The notes beneath the pieces are model-generated. The model did no database searches and was not told the DNA's origin. It worked only from the letters and a program-made list of their open reading frames with translations. Shown one piece after another: positions 44,835 to 56,613 of a stretch of 64,000 bases of DNA. The stretch covers positions 460,595,710 to 460,659,709 of the forward strand of contig CM060950.1 in NCBI GenBank assembly GCA_030765055.1. Reading direction: 5' to 3'. The translations under genes and the position numbers were made by a program. Each line of letters opens with the position of its first letter. Position 1 is the stretch's first letter. This stretch comes from Mantis religiosa. Its lineage: Eukaryota; Arthropoda; Insecta; Mantodea; Mantidae.

Positions 44835-44848
44835 GTGTGTGTGTGTGT
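44799..44848. repeat. (GT)n microsatellite
   Basis: GT repeat with one GC interruption. Confidence 0.97.
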
Positions 44849-45016
44849 CCGAACATACTCAGAAAACGTAGTAGTCGAGGAAATGTATTTCTTGGGAAAT
44901 GTGAAAAGAAATCGCTCAAAATAATTCTGTTTTGGAATTTATTTTCCATTTCACGATTGCACTGCAAATCGATAAGTTCAAGTTGCAATTCAAATGGAAC
45001 ATTATCAACATCTGTA

Positions 45017-45700
45017 GAGTAAGGCTCAGCAAAATATTTGGAAAATTGGCTCTTAGTGCAAAAGTCTGGTTCACCTTAAACAATCGAAGTCTAAATATGT
45101 CTAAAACTGAAAATATATTATTTACATTGCAACATAATGACACCCACAGTAATTCAGTAAATCTCTTAGGATTACATTTGGAAAACAGACCAACATGGGA
45201 AACACACATACTTTACCTTTGTAAAAAGCTTGCTAGAATCTGGTATCTTCAATGGAAACTAAAGAAATGTGTTAGTCGAGATATGTTAATAACATCTTAT
45301 TATGCCTTCTTTCATCCACATATACTGTATGGGGTAATTGTGCTACCTCGAAAATGCAATCATAGGGCAAAAGAAATCTCTCAGACTAATTCTAGGATTA
45401 GGACAACAGGATACATGTAAGCCTAGCTTTATAGACCTTAAGATAATGACTTTACCGTCAATATACATATACACCAATATCATACACGTTAAAGAAAATC
45501 AAAACATTTATAAATCGTTCCTCAGTACACAGTTATGATACTCGATGCAAACATAATTTAGATACACCTCACAACCGATTGAGCAAGACCATAAATAGCC
45601 ACTGTTATCAACAGTTAAAATCATTCAATAAGCTTCCTCTGGAAATAAAAGAACTGCCACAAAACAGATTTGTTATAGTATAAAAACTGGTTTCAACAAA
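45017..45700 (+). pseudogene. LINE (jockey/CR1-like) reverse transcriptase C-terminal part
   Basis: Plus strand: VWFTLNNRSLNMSKTENILF, SVNLLGLHLENRPTWETHIL (the FLGLxLDxxLxWxxHI motif), YLCKKLARIWYLQWKLKK, LITSYYAFFHPHILYGVIV, then in a second frame ISLRLILGLGQQDTCKPSF and IMTLPSIYIYTNIIHVKEN, and finally SFNKLPLEIKELPQNRF. This is the thumb and C-terminal region after the RT core. An AATAAAGGATTCTGATTATG tail near 45972 is a likely 3' end. Frameshifts are present. Confidence 0.88.
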
Positions 45701-46189
45701 AAGCATTTTATACTGTACAGGAATACTTAGCATATAACATACATTCTAGTGAATTTATGTAAAACTATTGTAAATTATAGTAGTTGGTACCTAATTGTTT
45801 AATTTTATTATTACTATAGTAAAGTTAACTTACGATAATTACCATGCAAATAATCTGATTTCACCTAGAATTTTATATGCATTAATTTGTAAACCTTCTG
45901 TACTTGTAAATACATTGTAAATACTTTTTATAACTGACGAAACCTATTACTTCATGTAAGCTTAATGGTGAATAAAGGATTCTGATTATGATTAATTGCA
46001 CCCCGTCTTGAAACCTTTTCTGAACTTCTTGGTTCAACTCTCTTAATATTTGAACATATTCTTGCAAGTCCATGACCTGAACAAACTGCAGAACTGTAGA
46101 GAGCTTTGGGAAATGTATCAAGTTCTTTGAGGTTGTAACAGTAGTTTCGAGTTATATTTAGAAAAGTTATGAAAAGTTTGTAAATTTAT

Positions 46190-46700
46190 AAAAAATGATT
46201 ATGTAAATCTATTTAAGTAAAAATATACGTAATTTTGTGATTGGCCGTAGTAATAATGGTATGACGTAATATTGTGACGTGGCATTAAATCGGCCAATCA
46301 CAAAATTAAGATAGGAGTAACGATATGTGATGAATAGTGGTGCAGGATCAAGAACTTTTATGTAATAGTTGGAACTGTTTAAAAATAACAAAGTAAGAAT
46401 TTATCGATATGTTGGAAGTAACCTGCAAGTGACTGGGAAAGGAAGTTCAAGTAAAATGTAATCTAAATAATACAATTAAATTGTTACAAAATTTGACTTC
46501 TCCGAAACTTTATTCCGAACCACGCCTTAAAAATAGATGTCACATGACTCATTTAATCAAACATAATCATCAAGAAACAACTCAAAATACAACGAGTTAA
46601 CCCTGTTAAATCTGGCTTCTCGACGTGGGTCTTCCAAACAGTCGACGTGCATCCCATCTCCAACATAGAAATCCCGCACCAAATTGCGCCCGAACGTGAA
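46190..46700 (+). repeat. Dispersed repeat with conserved hairpin (copy of 34640-35216)
   Basis: Shares the blocks described for the inverse copy. The hairpin is GTAATTTTGTGATTGGCCGT (46229) with GGCCAATCACAAAATTA (46287-46304). The CTTCCAAACAGTCGACGTGC block at 46627 marks the far end. Confidence 0.7.
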
Positions 46701-47272
46701 GATGGAGAGAAATTAACTACGGATAGAATTCCTGTCCCAAGGTTAACTGCCTTTCCCATAAGGATAGTTTCATTTTGAATTGAATGCTATGATACTATCA
46801 CTTTCTATAAAAAAGAAACACTCTTCCCATGAAGACATAAATGTAGGAGTAGATGTCCTACGTGTCACATTACATTCTCCAACCGACATTATGTTTACGA
46901 AAACAAACCGCAAGAGATGAGAGACAACACTGCTTGTCTCAAACTGAAGTCGCACGGCACTCGTGGCAGTGCACAGTGCTCCGTCATTTGCTCTAGCACA
47001 AAATCGATTCACTTGGTGGTGACCGCTGACTTAAACAGTAAATTCATATGAATTTCTCTATTCACACCGAACTTTATGACTCTGTATTCCGGAGGTCGTG
47101 GTGTCGACCATTTGACAGAATTCTTTATTCCTTATTCTAATTCTTTATCACAGTGAGTAATGCAGCCTGGTGGTAGCGTGTCTACCGTACGAGTGTTTCA
47201 AAGAGAAAAAATGCTGATATTAGTAAATCAAAAGCACCAAATGAAAGTATAGAGTTATAAGAAAAACCAATT
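46701..47272. other. Spacer, no gene recognised
   Basis: Nothing recognised. Confidence 0.45.
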
Positions 47273-47665
47273 CTATTGATACAGTCGACATGAAAAATTC
47301 AATGCCATGGCCGGGATTTGAACCATGGATCTACTGGTTTTCGTCCAGTTACTCCTACCCATTGAGCTACCGTGGCCAATTTGCCGTCATGACATTAAAT
47401 TCTCCAATTTACTCATATATTTCCACGGTAAACTACTAGGGGTTCTCGTATCCGAGATACGCCGTTTGTGGCGACTTACTATCGTAAGTACTTGAGTCCC
47501 AGGCTTCATCATTTAACTGTTATTATTTAAGTTAATTGTTGGAAATTATTCATTTATTCACATTAGCCATATATAGGCTATCGTATTGGATTGATAGAGT
47601 CGACATGAAAAATTCAATGCCATGGCCGGGATTTGAAGCACGGATCTACTGGTTTCCATTGCCTC
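47273..47665 (-). mobile_element. SINE-B copy plus start of a second tandem copy
   Basis: Minus-strand head (complement of GGCCGGGATTTGAACCATGG at 47309) and body to 47580, then the head begins again at 47604 (GAAAAATTCAATGCCATGGC) and stops at 47665. Head-to-tail arrangement as at 31.8 and 61.6 kb. Confidence 0.9.
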
Positions 47666-47982
47666 AAGCCACTTCCATGACAAATAAAATGGATCTTGAA
47701 TTTTATGGTAACATACATTTTTATTCTTATAGTTTCTATAGTAGGTATAAACAGTTGAATTTCAAGATACAAAATGTCACTACCCAAAATTGTAGATCTG
47801 ATTGAATAAAAAAGTTCATTTAAATATAATTTTGGAGGCATTAATAATTACCGAGATATTCGTTATTATTAGTTTGAATTTTCAAACAATTGTAATTTTT
47901 AATTGGTAAGTCGTTATTCTTTTTTTTTAGGGTGTGTCATGCAGAGAGCATGGAATTTCCAAGCCTCCACAAAGTATTTTTT
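47666..47982. other. Spacer, no gene recognised
   Basis: AT-rich, nothing recognised. Confidence 0.45.
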
Positions 47983-48193
47983 AATTAAGGTCCTCCAATA
48001 TTAAGTGATATCGGAAGATGAATGAAATTATTTTAAAATGAGCCCAGGGTCCGTAGAACCTATACCAGGCATTCATGTTTCAGGATAAGGGAAACCCCTG
48101 GAAAAAGCCAGACTACTCACCCTGACCAAGATCTGAACTTGGAACCTCTTGAGCGTGAGGTAGAAACGCTAACACTACGCGACAGAGGCGGGA
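47983..48193 (-). mobile_element. SINE-A, diverged copy
   Basis: Family-A head and body on minus with small deletions around CAGACTACTCACCC and in the ACCCATTCC segment. Confidence 0.88.
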
Positions 48194-49372
48194 ACATAAC
48201 GTATGCTCTTTAAACTTCTAATGAATTAACAGAAAGAGGAAGAGTGGTTTGTGTAAGAAATGGCAAGTGTTGGTCAAACACTCAGACTGCCAATGGTTGA
48301 TGTGACCACAATCTGCCTTTGTATAAGATACACCTTTTCTATTTTCTATTCTTGTATAAGAAACCCTTACAATGTAGCACAATTTACTCCCCCTCATACC
48401 CTTACCGAATACAGACACCCCTTTTAACACACGTTGAACTTCCTTCCAAATGTAGTACAAAGAATTTGCCTTCAACCTGCTAGCACTCGGCAATTATAAA
48501 TAATTGCTGGCAAGTGTTTTCTTTCAGGAGACCGTAGAATCAGAACGTTCATCACGGTTGAATGACCACCAACACGACAAATATAGTATGTTGTCTTCTT
48601 AAAAAGAAAGACAAAAAGTGTCCTGCTTTAATTTCTAGCAAAAGCGGGCTGCGATTAAACTACAATTTTAGAGTAGAAAGCGTATAAAGCTAAACTTGCA
48701 CGTGACCTGCACACACAACAAATTGTTACTTTGTTACTCTGGCTAGCAACGTAGCCCTTAGCGTGCCTAGAACGCACACCATACAAATTTGTTGTTTATA
48801 ATATTAAAATAGACTTTCAAAACATGTATATATTACCTATAAAGATACGAGGAGAGAAACTGGAAGAGGGTAAAGAGTGAAGGCAAAAAAGGACGACCGA
48901 GAGGACGGAAATGGATGGACGGGAGGAGAAACTGATAAAGACAAAAGAACTTCCATTTAATACACTATCGCAGATTTGAAGGTTTTGCTAGCATAAAATA
49001 AATCACTCTCCCCTTGTAAGGAAAAAACACGTTATTTTTTGTGCAGAAACCACACAAGCGCCATCTTGCAATCGTATCTACTGTATATCTACTGGCTGGA
49101 ACGGCAATGGTATAGCCTACGTGAAAACCTTAAGTTAAAACGTTTGATATGCTATACAGGGTGATAACGAACTACGCCGAAATATTTTCAGAGCAAGTGG
49201 AGGTATTTTAAACAAGTAATTTGACATAGGAAACATATGGCCTGTTGGTTCAAATCTGGAAGTCACGGCTGTAAGCTACGCCACTGCAAATGATGATACC
49301 ACTTTAGCGCACAAGACACGAAAATGAAGAAACGTGTCGGAGCGCTCTCTCTACCGCAATGGCTATGACTAG
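48194..49372. other. Spacer, no gene recognised
   Basis: TATACAGGGTGATAACGAAC near 49154 resembles a DNA-transposon terminus of the type also seen near 6890; no partner end was found. Confidence 0.4.
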
Positions 49373-49507
49373 GGCCCGGATTTTGATGGAAAGTCATTTT
49401 TTTTTCTGAGTAGTCACAGATGATGCTTATTGGAAATTAAGTGCTTTCTGGAACAAATACGTTAGATATATATGGTTTTTATAGGTAATCAAAATGCATT
49501 TTCATGT

Positions 49508-49705
49508 CTGCCTCACGTTCAAGAGGTCCCGCGTTCGAATCTCGGTCAGGGTGAGTTACCTAAATAAGGGGTTTTCCGGGGTTTTCCCTTATCCTGACAG
49601 AGGCATGTCGGATAACTCTAAGCTCCATGGACCCCGGACTCATTTGAGCATCATTTCAGCCAATTTATTCATCGTCATATGACTTAACGTTGGAGGACGT
49701 AAATT
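49508..49705 (+). mobile_element. SINE-A, 5'-truncated, inside hAT copy 2
   Basis: Begins within the head (TCTGCCTCACGTTCAAGAGG), keeps the B box GCGTTCGAATCTCGG and body; the tail is followed by an A20 run to about 49728. Inserted independently of the SINE in hAT copy 1. Confidence 0.92.
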
Positions 49706-50479
49706 GAAAAAAAAAAAAAAAAAAAAGTTTATAATAAAGTCATCTTTTAACATTTAGATGCATTTTCCGGTTATTTTCTTTCTTTTTTTGGAATTTATTG
49801 CGCATTTTCATGTGTAGCCCGCATTCGAGAGGCCCGGATTCGATTCCCGTGGCCGACCTGACCCCGACCCATGGCTTTTAGGTTTTTTTTAAAATAATCT
49901 GTAATTGAAAGTTCATACATATATGCATATATATCATATTTTATGAAATAGTAACTTTGTAAATGTGGTAAACATGCAATTAGCACAGGTCAGCGTCCTA
50001 GCCCCTAATATACTTTGCCCCCGGCACCAATTTTAACACGAAGGGGTACATGGTTAAATGTATGTATATACCACTGTGATAATTTTCAAATAGTGAGAGA
50101 AGTGGGGAATAGTTTTGATAGGGTAGATTAAAAGGCAATTGAGAGCGCAAAGGATCTGTTTTCTGATACTCAAATCCAAGGTAAATTAGCTTTCATTAAA
50201 TAAAATTTTGAATTTTTGACAGATACCATAACCTGCCTTGAAGAACGTGGTATGACATTGGATAAGTCAGCTGAGTAAGTGAGGATTGCGGAAGAGAGGG
50301 TACAAAATGTAAAAGGTGAGATTGGGGGCAAAATTAGACAGACACTAAAATCTGTGTTGGACAAAAATAAAGAATACCAGTTTTTCAGACTGCCAATATC
50401 TTGTCAGGAGAAAACTTTAGAACTGATATTTTTAACAGGATTTAACAGGCAGTGACATAGTGGTTTTCAAATAACATCT

Positions 50480-50600
50480 GTGGAAGTGGAGAGAAGTTTC
50501 TCAAAGTATAAAAGGGTTTTAACTGACAGCCGCCGTTCCTTTACCTTTGATAACTTGAAGATGACCATGGTGGTGTACTGCAATGCTAAGTTTTGGCTAA
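50480..50600 (+). pseudogene. hAT transposase dimerisation-domain fragment
   Basis: VERSFSKYKRVLTDSRRSFT then FDNLKMTMVVYCNAKF is the C-terminal hAT dimerisation motif (xERSFSxYKxxLxDxRRSFxxENLK). Upstream catalytic parts are not recognisable, so copy 2 is also non-autonomous. Confidence 0.85.
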
Positions 50601-50964
50601 TGGGTACAGTAACTTATTTCTTCATATTTTATAAAATTGAAAATGACCTGATGAATTTTGAATTTATTTATTATTTAGTAGCATTAATTGCATTATTTAC
50701 TAAGAAAGTTAATTTTAAAATGTTGTTATTCGAACCATATATTCATTATTTGTCTGTGACAGTTATTAATTTATTATTATGAAAGAAATTGTTAATTTTG
50801 TTAGGTCACTTTTTTGTATATTTTATGTGTATTTTTTATATTTTAAGGGCATTTTATAGCTAATTTTTATAGAATTTTAGGTCAACAACTTCCGGCCCCT
50901 ACTTATAACATTAGCTTTCAAGTGAAAGGTAAATAGTTCGAGTCTCCTTCACTTGTTGCCACTT

Positions 50965-51610
50965 TTTTGTTTAATATAAACCTTCCAATATAAAATTTAT
51001 CACAATTGAAACAATTAAACTGATAAATACCAGACTTTTTATTATTAGGAATTTTATCTTTTATAGAGTAATGCAATTAATTTTTAATACTGTATTTATT
51101 TTGAAGATGTAAAGTTATATTAAACTCTTTAAAAAAATTTGAAAATGTTTATTAACCCAAGGATGGTAAGTAATTTTTTTTAAAATTACAATCGTCTTTT
51201 ATTTTTCTAAGGGAAGAAATATAATTAACACATTTTTGATATTTCAATTTTTCAATTTTTTTATTTATAAAGTCTTTATTAAAACCGTTAATTAAAGCAG
51301 TATTAATAAAGTCTTTATAAATAAAAAATTTAAAAATTGAAATATCAAAAAGCAGTTAATGATATTTCTTTTCTTAGAAAGATAAACACTATCATAATTT
51401 TTAAAAAATTACTTATCATCCTTGGCTTAATAAACATTTTCAAAAAATTAATAAAGAGTTTGATTTAACTTTAGTTCTTTAAAATCATTACAGTATCAAA
51501 AATTTATTGCATTTCCCTGTAAAAGACAAAATTCATAATAATAAAAATCTGGTATTTATCAGTTTAATTGTTTCGTTTGTGATAAAGTTTATATTGGAAA
51601 GACAAAACGT
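50965..51610. repeat. PLE inverted-repeat dimer (arms about 310 bp)
   Basis: 50965-51287 on minus and 51305-51610 on plus are the same PLE segment facing away from a centre at about 51295. For example CTTTATTTATAAAG-side sequences flank the loop, and AAACCTTCCAATATAAA at 50983 mirrors TTTATATTGGAAAGACAAA at 51588. The left arm ends in the GIY-YIG region; the right arm continues beyond it. Confidence 0.9.
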
Positions 51611-51966
51611 AATTTAGAAACCAGAACGAAAGAACATTTTTGTAACATAAAGCATAAACAAACTGATAAATCGGCCGTAGCAGATCATTTTTGGTCATTT
51701 AACCATGAAATAAATCCAGAAGTTAAATTATTAAAACAATTAAATTCTCCGATAGATTTAATGGTTTGGAAAAATATATTTATTTTAAAAAACAAACATC
51801 GCGTAATGAATTTTGAAATACCGGCAGTCAACTCTGTTTTTAAATTTGTTTCATTTTTTGATTTTGGTAGTACTAACAAGAACATATCAACATCTAGCGT
51901 TCGTAACGATGGCCACAACTTTGTTTCAGGCTGAAGATGTGTAAAAGTTTTACATCAAATCGCGAA
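51300..51966 (+). pseudogene. PLE 3' part with GIY-YIG domain
   Basis: Plus strand: SGIYQFNCFVCDKVYIGKTK then RNLETRTKEHFCNIKHKQTD, KSAVADHFWSFNHEINPEVK, PIDLMVWKNIFILKNKHRVM and NFEIPAVNSVFKFV. YIG is intact. The reverse transcriptase is missing. One or two frameshifts lie before GIY. Closest relatives in the window are 7620-7915 and 35985-36195. Confidence 0.92.
51931..51966 (+). ncRNA. Possible decayed hammerhead-like motif at a PLE 3' end
   Basis: CTGAAGA followed by a self-complementary TGTAAAA / TTTTACA stem and AAATCGCG. It has the position and outline of the PLE hammerheads, but GAAAC and GUC are not kept. Confidence 0.2.
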
Positions 51967-52034
51967 CCCGCAGAATTTATAAGAATTATAATCATTTCTT
52001 ATAAGATAAGTGAAGTTTTAAATTAAAAATTGTT

Positions 52035-52996
52035 ATATTTGTTTGCTTCACTGTTAATAGTTTCATATTTTACGTATTTGACAGTGGAGATGTTTACACA
52101 TCTTGGAGACGTGTGTACAATTTCTTTTGAGGCGAGTGTACAAGCCAGCAAGCGCCATCAGACACTCCCCATCTTATTGGTTCCAATCATACGACTAGAC
52201 ATCCACCCTCGTCGTCGACAACAGGATACCGCTCTAACCTTCCTCCATGTTTTCCCAGTTGCTTCCCTTCTTCGTGAATGACGTCACCAACAAGAAACAT
52301 AAAAACATACCGCCCACAGATCTTGTTTCAAGCCCCTTCTAATTCCGTCTGTCTATGCGCTTGCTCCTCTGTCGACTTCAATAACTTCCGGATAACTGAC
52401 ATCTGCTGGCATAGTTATTACGATACCACAGCTGCATAGCAAATGTATAGTACGTAATAAAATTGCCAATTTCAAAAAATTCTGTTGATCATATCAAATT
52501 ATCCTGAGAAGTACACTCAAGTAAATTCTCTACTTAGTTCTGTACAATCAGATTTTCTAATCCTTGTTTCGCGTAAGCTTGCCCTGTATCTCTTAACGGT
52601 CACGTGACCTTATCACCTCTCATTGGCTGCTGTTGTAGTATAGACTGTTGTGCTGTAAAAATTAGTTCGTTATTTAACATGGTGATATATCTTTATATGT
52701 TGGAAGAGAATTGTCAAATTTATATTTTCGTAACTGTTTCGATGAAATATATTACGCAACAGAGTTGATTTATCTGAAATGCATAGTAATTCTTAAACGA
52801 AGTAAAGAGGAGATTACTTTGCTCTCAAGCACATGGCACGATAGCACGTGATTTAGCGGTAGCGATGACATTTGTTTATGACTTTTATCACTGACCTTGT
52901 TTTGAACTGGATTAGATATATATCGCCATTCGAAGGTGTGCTATGCCGAGTGCGAGAGCTAAATTATTTTATTGATCGTTTATTGCGCGTGTATAA
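52035..52996. other. Spacer, no gene recognised
   Basis: Frames at 52030-52281 and 52872-53123 do not match known domains. Confidence 0.4.
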
Positions 52997-52997
52997 T

Positions 52998-53430
52998 GGC
53001 AGAATCTACCGCCAGTTTTTCGCTGAGGCATCGCAAGGGAAAACCTTTACAAAGCGGCGAAAAAAAGAATTGTGGTGCATGTGTTTAATGCACTCACAGA
53101 GAAGAATCCGTCTTTGTCAGTGAGAGAAGTCGAACAGCTGTGCTCTGAACTTACAGGTGCGTAAGGTACGTAGGAACATCGCGACATGAAATTGAGACAA
53201 CAGGTAAACTTACCACTCCAGGGGCGATATTGCTGTGTGGCGAAGACGTTATTTAAGGATAATCAGACTGCACAGGGATAGAAGTCGCAAAGTATACTAC
53301 CTTGACGACACTTGGGTGAATGAAGAACACACGACAAGTATGGTGTGACACGACTTTTAAGACTGAAAGACAATCATTTTTGCGAGGTATGTGTGCTGGT
53401 TTAAAAAATCTCAGTGGAAAAGGCCGAAGG
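52998..53430 (+). pseudogene. Insect DDE (Tc1-like) transposase, N-terminal and first-Asp part
   Basis: Plus strand: MAESTASFSLRHRKGKPLQS, EKKIVVHVFNALTEKNPSLS, VREVEQLCSELTGA, a helix-turn-helix start. After a deletion comes WRRRYLRIIRLHRDRSRKVY, YLDDTWVNEEHTTSMVW with the first catalytic Asp, and RQSFLRGMCAGLKNLSGKG. The second and third Asp blocks are lost. The group resembles that at 25081-25640. Confidence 0.75.
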
Positions 53431-53963
53431 CCTTTCACTGTAAACTTGTTTCAGTTTCATTGCTCATTTATTCAGTTTCAACTTGCTCAGTTTCATTATA
53501 AACTTGTATTTTTGCATGCTCTCATATCCTTATTTGTATGATTTTATCCATCTTCCTGGAAATTAATAAGACGTTTACTGCAGGTTTAAATGTGACGGGA
53601 AGGCACCGCCTGTGGCCTATGGCGCGAAAGCATTAGCCAATTAGGGCGAGGGGGAAGGTAATTGCACGCGGAGTGATACATGTCAGCGGGGCAAGGTTAT
53701 AAGGAATTGAACAGTTTAATACCCTACCTCCACTGCATCACCATAAGAGAAAACAAAATACGACTTTCGCCTTGAAATTAAAAAAAAAAGTACTTGAACT
53801 TTCAAATCAACAACAACGAACATCTTGGCAAAGTTAATGCCACAAAAATTACAAAATAAATAGTGTGTTTAATTTACGTTACGCTTTCTGATAAATGATA
53901 TTAAATATTTGTTAATTTAATAAAAAAATAAGTACAGTCAACTTTAAAGGAAACCTGCGTTTC
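53431..53963. other. Spacer, no gene recognised
   Basis: A small TTTCAGTTTCATT-type repeat near 53450-53500; otherwise nothing recognised. Confidence 0.4.
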
Positions 53964-54216
53964 TTATATTTTACTTTTTTTTGTAATTTACGTCTTCCTA
54001 CGTTAAGTCATATCGGACGATGAATGAAATGGGTGAAATGATGCTCAAATGAGTCCAGGGTCCATGGAGCTTAAAGCTACCCGACATTCGTGTGTAAGGA
54101 TAAGGGAAAACCCTGGAAAAACCTTATCCAGGTAACTCACCCTCACAAAGATTCGAACTCGGGAGCTCTTGAATGTGAGGCAGACATGCTACCATCTACG
54201 CTACCAAGACTGGCAG
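53964..54216 (-). mobile_element. SINE-A with 9-bp target duplication
   Basis: Full family-A copy on minus. CTGCGTTTC at 53955-53963 and 54217-54225 flank it. Confidence 0.9.
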
Positions 54217-54523
54217 CTGCGTTTCCCAAATGTTTTCCATCTGAAACGAAATTTTGGATACAAAGATACAGGTGGTCACAAAAATATTCGCTCAAGGTTC
54301 TACAATTCAAACTCGGATGTTTGTTTTCCTATATACAGATATAAACATTAAAATAAAAATAAATGAACTAATCTACGAAGTATAAATTCCAAAGCTAAAG
54401 TGTCTTTTCAAGACGTCAACGTTTATTTGAAAAGAACACTCTTAAACAAATGGAAACAAACTTGAGTTAATTCTCCGAAAAGCAAGCTTTATGTTGCTTT
54501 GAATCTTATTATTTATTTAGCGT

Positions 54524-55347
54524 AAATGTGAAACAAACACGCCGTAGTAGTTTCATTGTTGCTGCTCCTGGTTCCCGCCTGTGAGAACCAGGTAAGTTCA
54601 GACATGTTCAGTATCGCCTACCGCTGCAATGGAGGTAACATGCAGTTAAAGTTGATGTTAGAGGAAGATCCGGAGTTTCTTTCAAACGCAATCACTGCTG
54701 ATGAAACTTGGCTACATCATTTTGATCCTGAGAGCAAATAGCGAAGCTCAGTGTGGAAATCTCCTACATCACCAACCCTACCAAAAGTAGTTGCTTCTGC
54801 TGGGAAAGCTATGGTCTTCTCATTCTTTGATATTCATGGAATGGTTTATCAGCATGTTGTACCTGCACACGCATCAGTAACTGGACAATACTACAGGGAT
54901 GCCCTGAAAACATTGCAAGTCCATATCAGGCGCAAAAGACCACATTTCCGTGAAGCAGGCTGAATGCTGTACCACGATAATGCGCGGTCGCATATTGCCA
55001 ATGTTGTTGCTGAATATCTTGCAAAAATAAACGTGAAGGGCATCCCTCACCCCCCCCCCCCTATAGTCTAGATTTAGCCCCATATGACTCTTTTCTATTC
55101 CCTAAGTTGAAGAATCGCCTTCGTGAGAGGTATTATCCATCATCAGAAGCAGTGGTGAAGGCTGCGGAGGGGATTTTGAAGGATCTCTCAAAAACAGTTT
55201 CCAGCATGTCTTTGAAGACTGGCAGAAACGCTGGGACAAGTGCATCGCATTCATGGGAGACTATTTTGAGAAGGACCATCAAAATTATGAGGATGAGTAA
55301 AGGTACGTTGCCAAAAAAATTGTGATCATTCTTTATTAACAGCCCTC
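54524..55347 (+). pseudogene. mariner transposase remnant with right TIR
   Basis: Plus strand: LMLEEDPEFLSNAITADETW then LHHFDPESK (first Asp), SVWKSPTSPT, YHDNARSHIANVVAEYL (second Asp), YSLDLAPYDSFLFPKLKNRL (third Asp), and in a shifted frame FQHVFEDWQKRWDKCIAFMG to the natural C-terminus DYFEKDHQNYED. The right TIR lies at 55322-55346. The N-terminal domain is deleted; two stops and one frameshift are present. Spacing between the second and third Asp is two residues over 34 because of a C11-13 run near 55050. Confidence 0.93.
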
Positions 55348-55354
55348 GTAAAAT

Positions 55355-55543
55355 TTGAATTGGACATACGAGACTCACTCACTCCTATATGCTATTTAAG
55401 GAACAACGCCCCGAATGTACAGCCTGCAATACATAAAACACCATTCAGCATATAATCCAGAACTGCCAGCAATATGACATCTACAGAGCGAAATTGAAGA
55501 TTGCAGGCAATCTACATCTGTCAACGAGCGATACAAATGCTTG
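55355..55543 (+). pseudogene. LINE C-terminal zinc-knuckle fragment
   Basis: Plus strand: GHTRLTHSYMLFKEQRPECT, ACNT, stop, NTIQHIIQNCQQYDIYRAKL. This is the CxxC-HxxxxC motif after the RT/RNase H region of I/jockey/R1-type LINEs. It begins right at the mariner TIR and is cut by the THAP element, so both sit in this older LINE. Confidence 0.72.
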
Positions 55544-55806
55544 TATAGATCAACACCAACTCCAATACTCAGACCATAATACGATAATCGATTGTAGGAA
55601 AAATGGCGGCGCTCGTGGCCCAGCTTGTTATGTTGTGGTTATATCTACAGAGTAAAGTTTGTGTTTGTTTACTTTGATTGTGTGTTTGGAGAATTAGTGT
55701 AATTCATATTACAGTGGCGATTAGTGACTAACGAGTTCATTTATAGTTGAGTATGTAACATAAAGTGATAACGTTTACCTAAATATATTCTGTGAAGTAC
55801 TGTCGA

Positions 55807-56165
55807 AATGCATCGTTATTGTGTTCCCAGCTGCAATTTAATTATGGTAATGTACCTCACACGATATTTAAATTTCCGAAGGAAAAATCGTAATGGGATA
55901 AGTGGACCAGGAACATACATCGTAAAGATTTTAAAGTAAATGACAAAACTGTAGTTTGTATTCATAATTTTGAACAGTGCTTTGAGGTTAAGGAAGACAT
56001 CTTTCCAGTAAATGATGGTGAACCAATTCGTGCCCTTCGAAAGGTACCAAAATTAATAGATGATGCCTACCCCACGATTTTTAAGAATCAGCCATCCTAT
56101 CACACATTAAAGCTCAACCAGAAAAGACGATATCCTGAAGAATGTATCCAAGACATTTTACAGAT
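55807..56165 (+). pseudogene. THAP-domain protein fragment
   Basis: Starts MHRYCVPSCN; a frameshift within the first 20 codons, then IFKFPKEKS, stop, WDKWTRNIHRKDFKVND, KTVVCIHNFEQCFEVKEDIF and PKLIDDAYPTIFKNQPSYH. The C2CH zinc-binding THAP pattern is CxxxC then C-x2-H; the last position reads CIHN, so the His is displaced. THAP domains bind TIRs in P-like transposases. The catalytic part is not recognised. Confidence 0.75.
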
Positions 56166-56367
56166 AGTGAAGATAATTTTAATATTTGGTGTGCACAAGA
56201 TGTTATTGACAGTTTTGAACCTAAGTGGTGAGAAGATTTTAACCCATTGATAGTCATTATTAAAGACGATTAGTTACGTTCTTTTCAATAACATTCAAAA
56301 TCCCAGCTTCACTGATGTTCCTTCACTTAATAAGTTTCAAAGTATTTCATAACTTAGAAGCAATATT

Positions 56368-56613
56368 ATGAGCCTACCAGTGGGAAATTTTAAATGGCTC
56401 TTGCAGTGCGAGGGAACTGACACCTTCAAACGTGACAATTGGAGTAAACTGGACAATCTGGTCAGTTCTCTTAAATATTATAGTATAAGTAGTACCTATG
56501 TTCTTACCAGAAAAGGTTACTATGTAAACAATATAAAAGAAACTTTGGTACTTGCTACAGACGATAGGATGATACAGTCCAATAAGATAAAGTTTGCTGT
56601 GTTTAATGCTTAA
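56368..56613 (+). CDS. 81-codon open frame inside the THAP element
   Basis: Open frame beginning MSLPVGNFKWLLQCEGTDTF and ending KFAVFNA, before the right TIR. No domain recognised. It lies where a transposase C-terminus or accessory exon could be. Probably a remnant, not an independent gene. Confidence 0.25.
   Translation: MSLPVGNFKWLLQCEGTDTFKRDNWSKLDNLVSSLKYYSISSTYVLTRKGYYVNNIKETLVLATDDRMIQSNKIKFAVFNA

Larger units (their letters stand above)
49373..50903 (+). mobile_element. hAT element copy 2
   Basis: Left end TAGGGCCCGGATTTTGATG (about 49373) and right end CTTCCGGCCCCTA (to 50903) are those of the element at 26379-27758, inverted. The target duplication is decayed (GCTATGAC / CTTATAAC). 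It keeps the 3' part of the transposase frame and holds its own SINE-A at another site. Confidence 0.88.
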
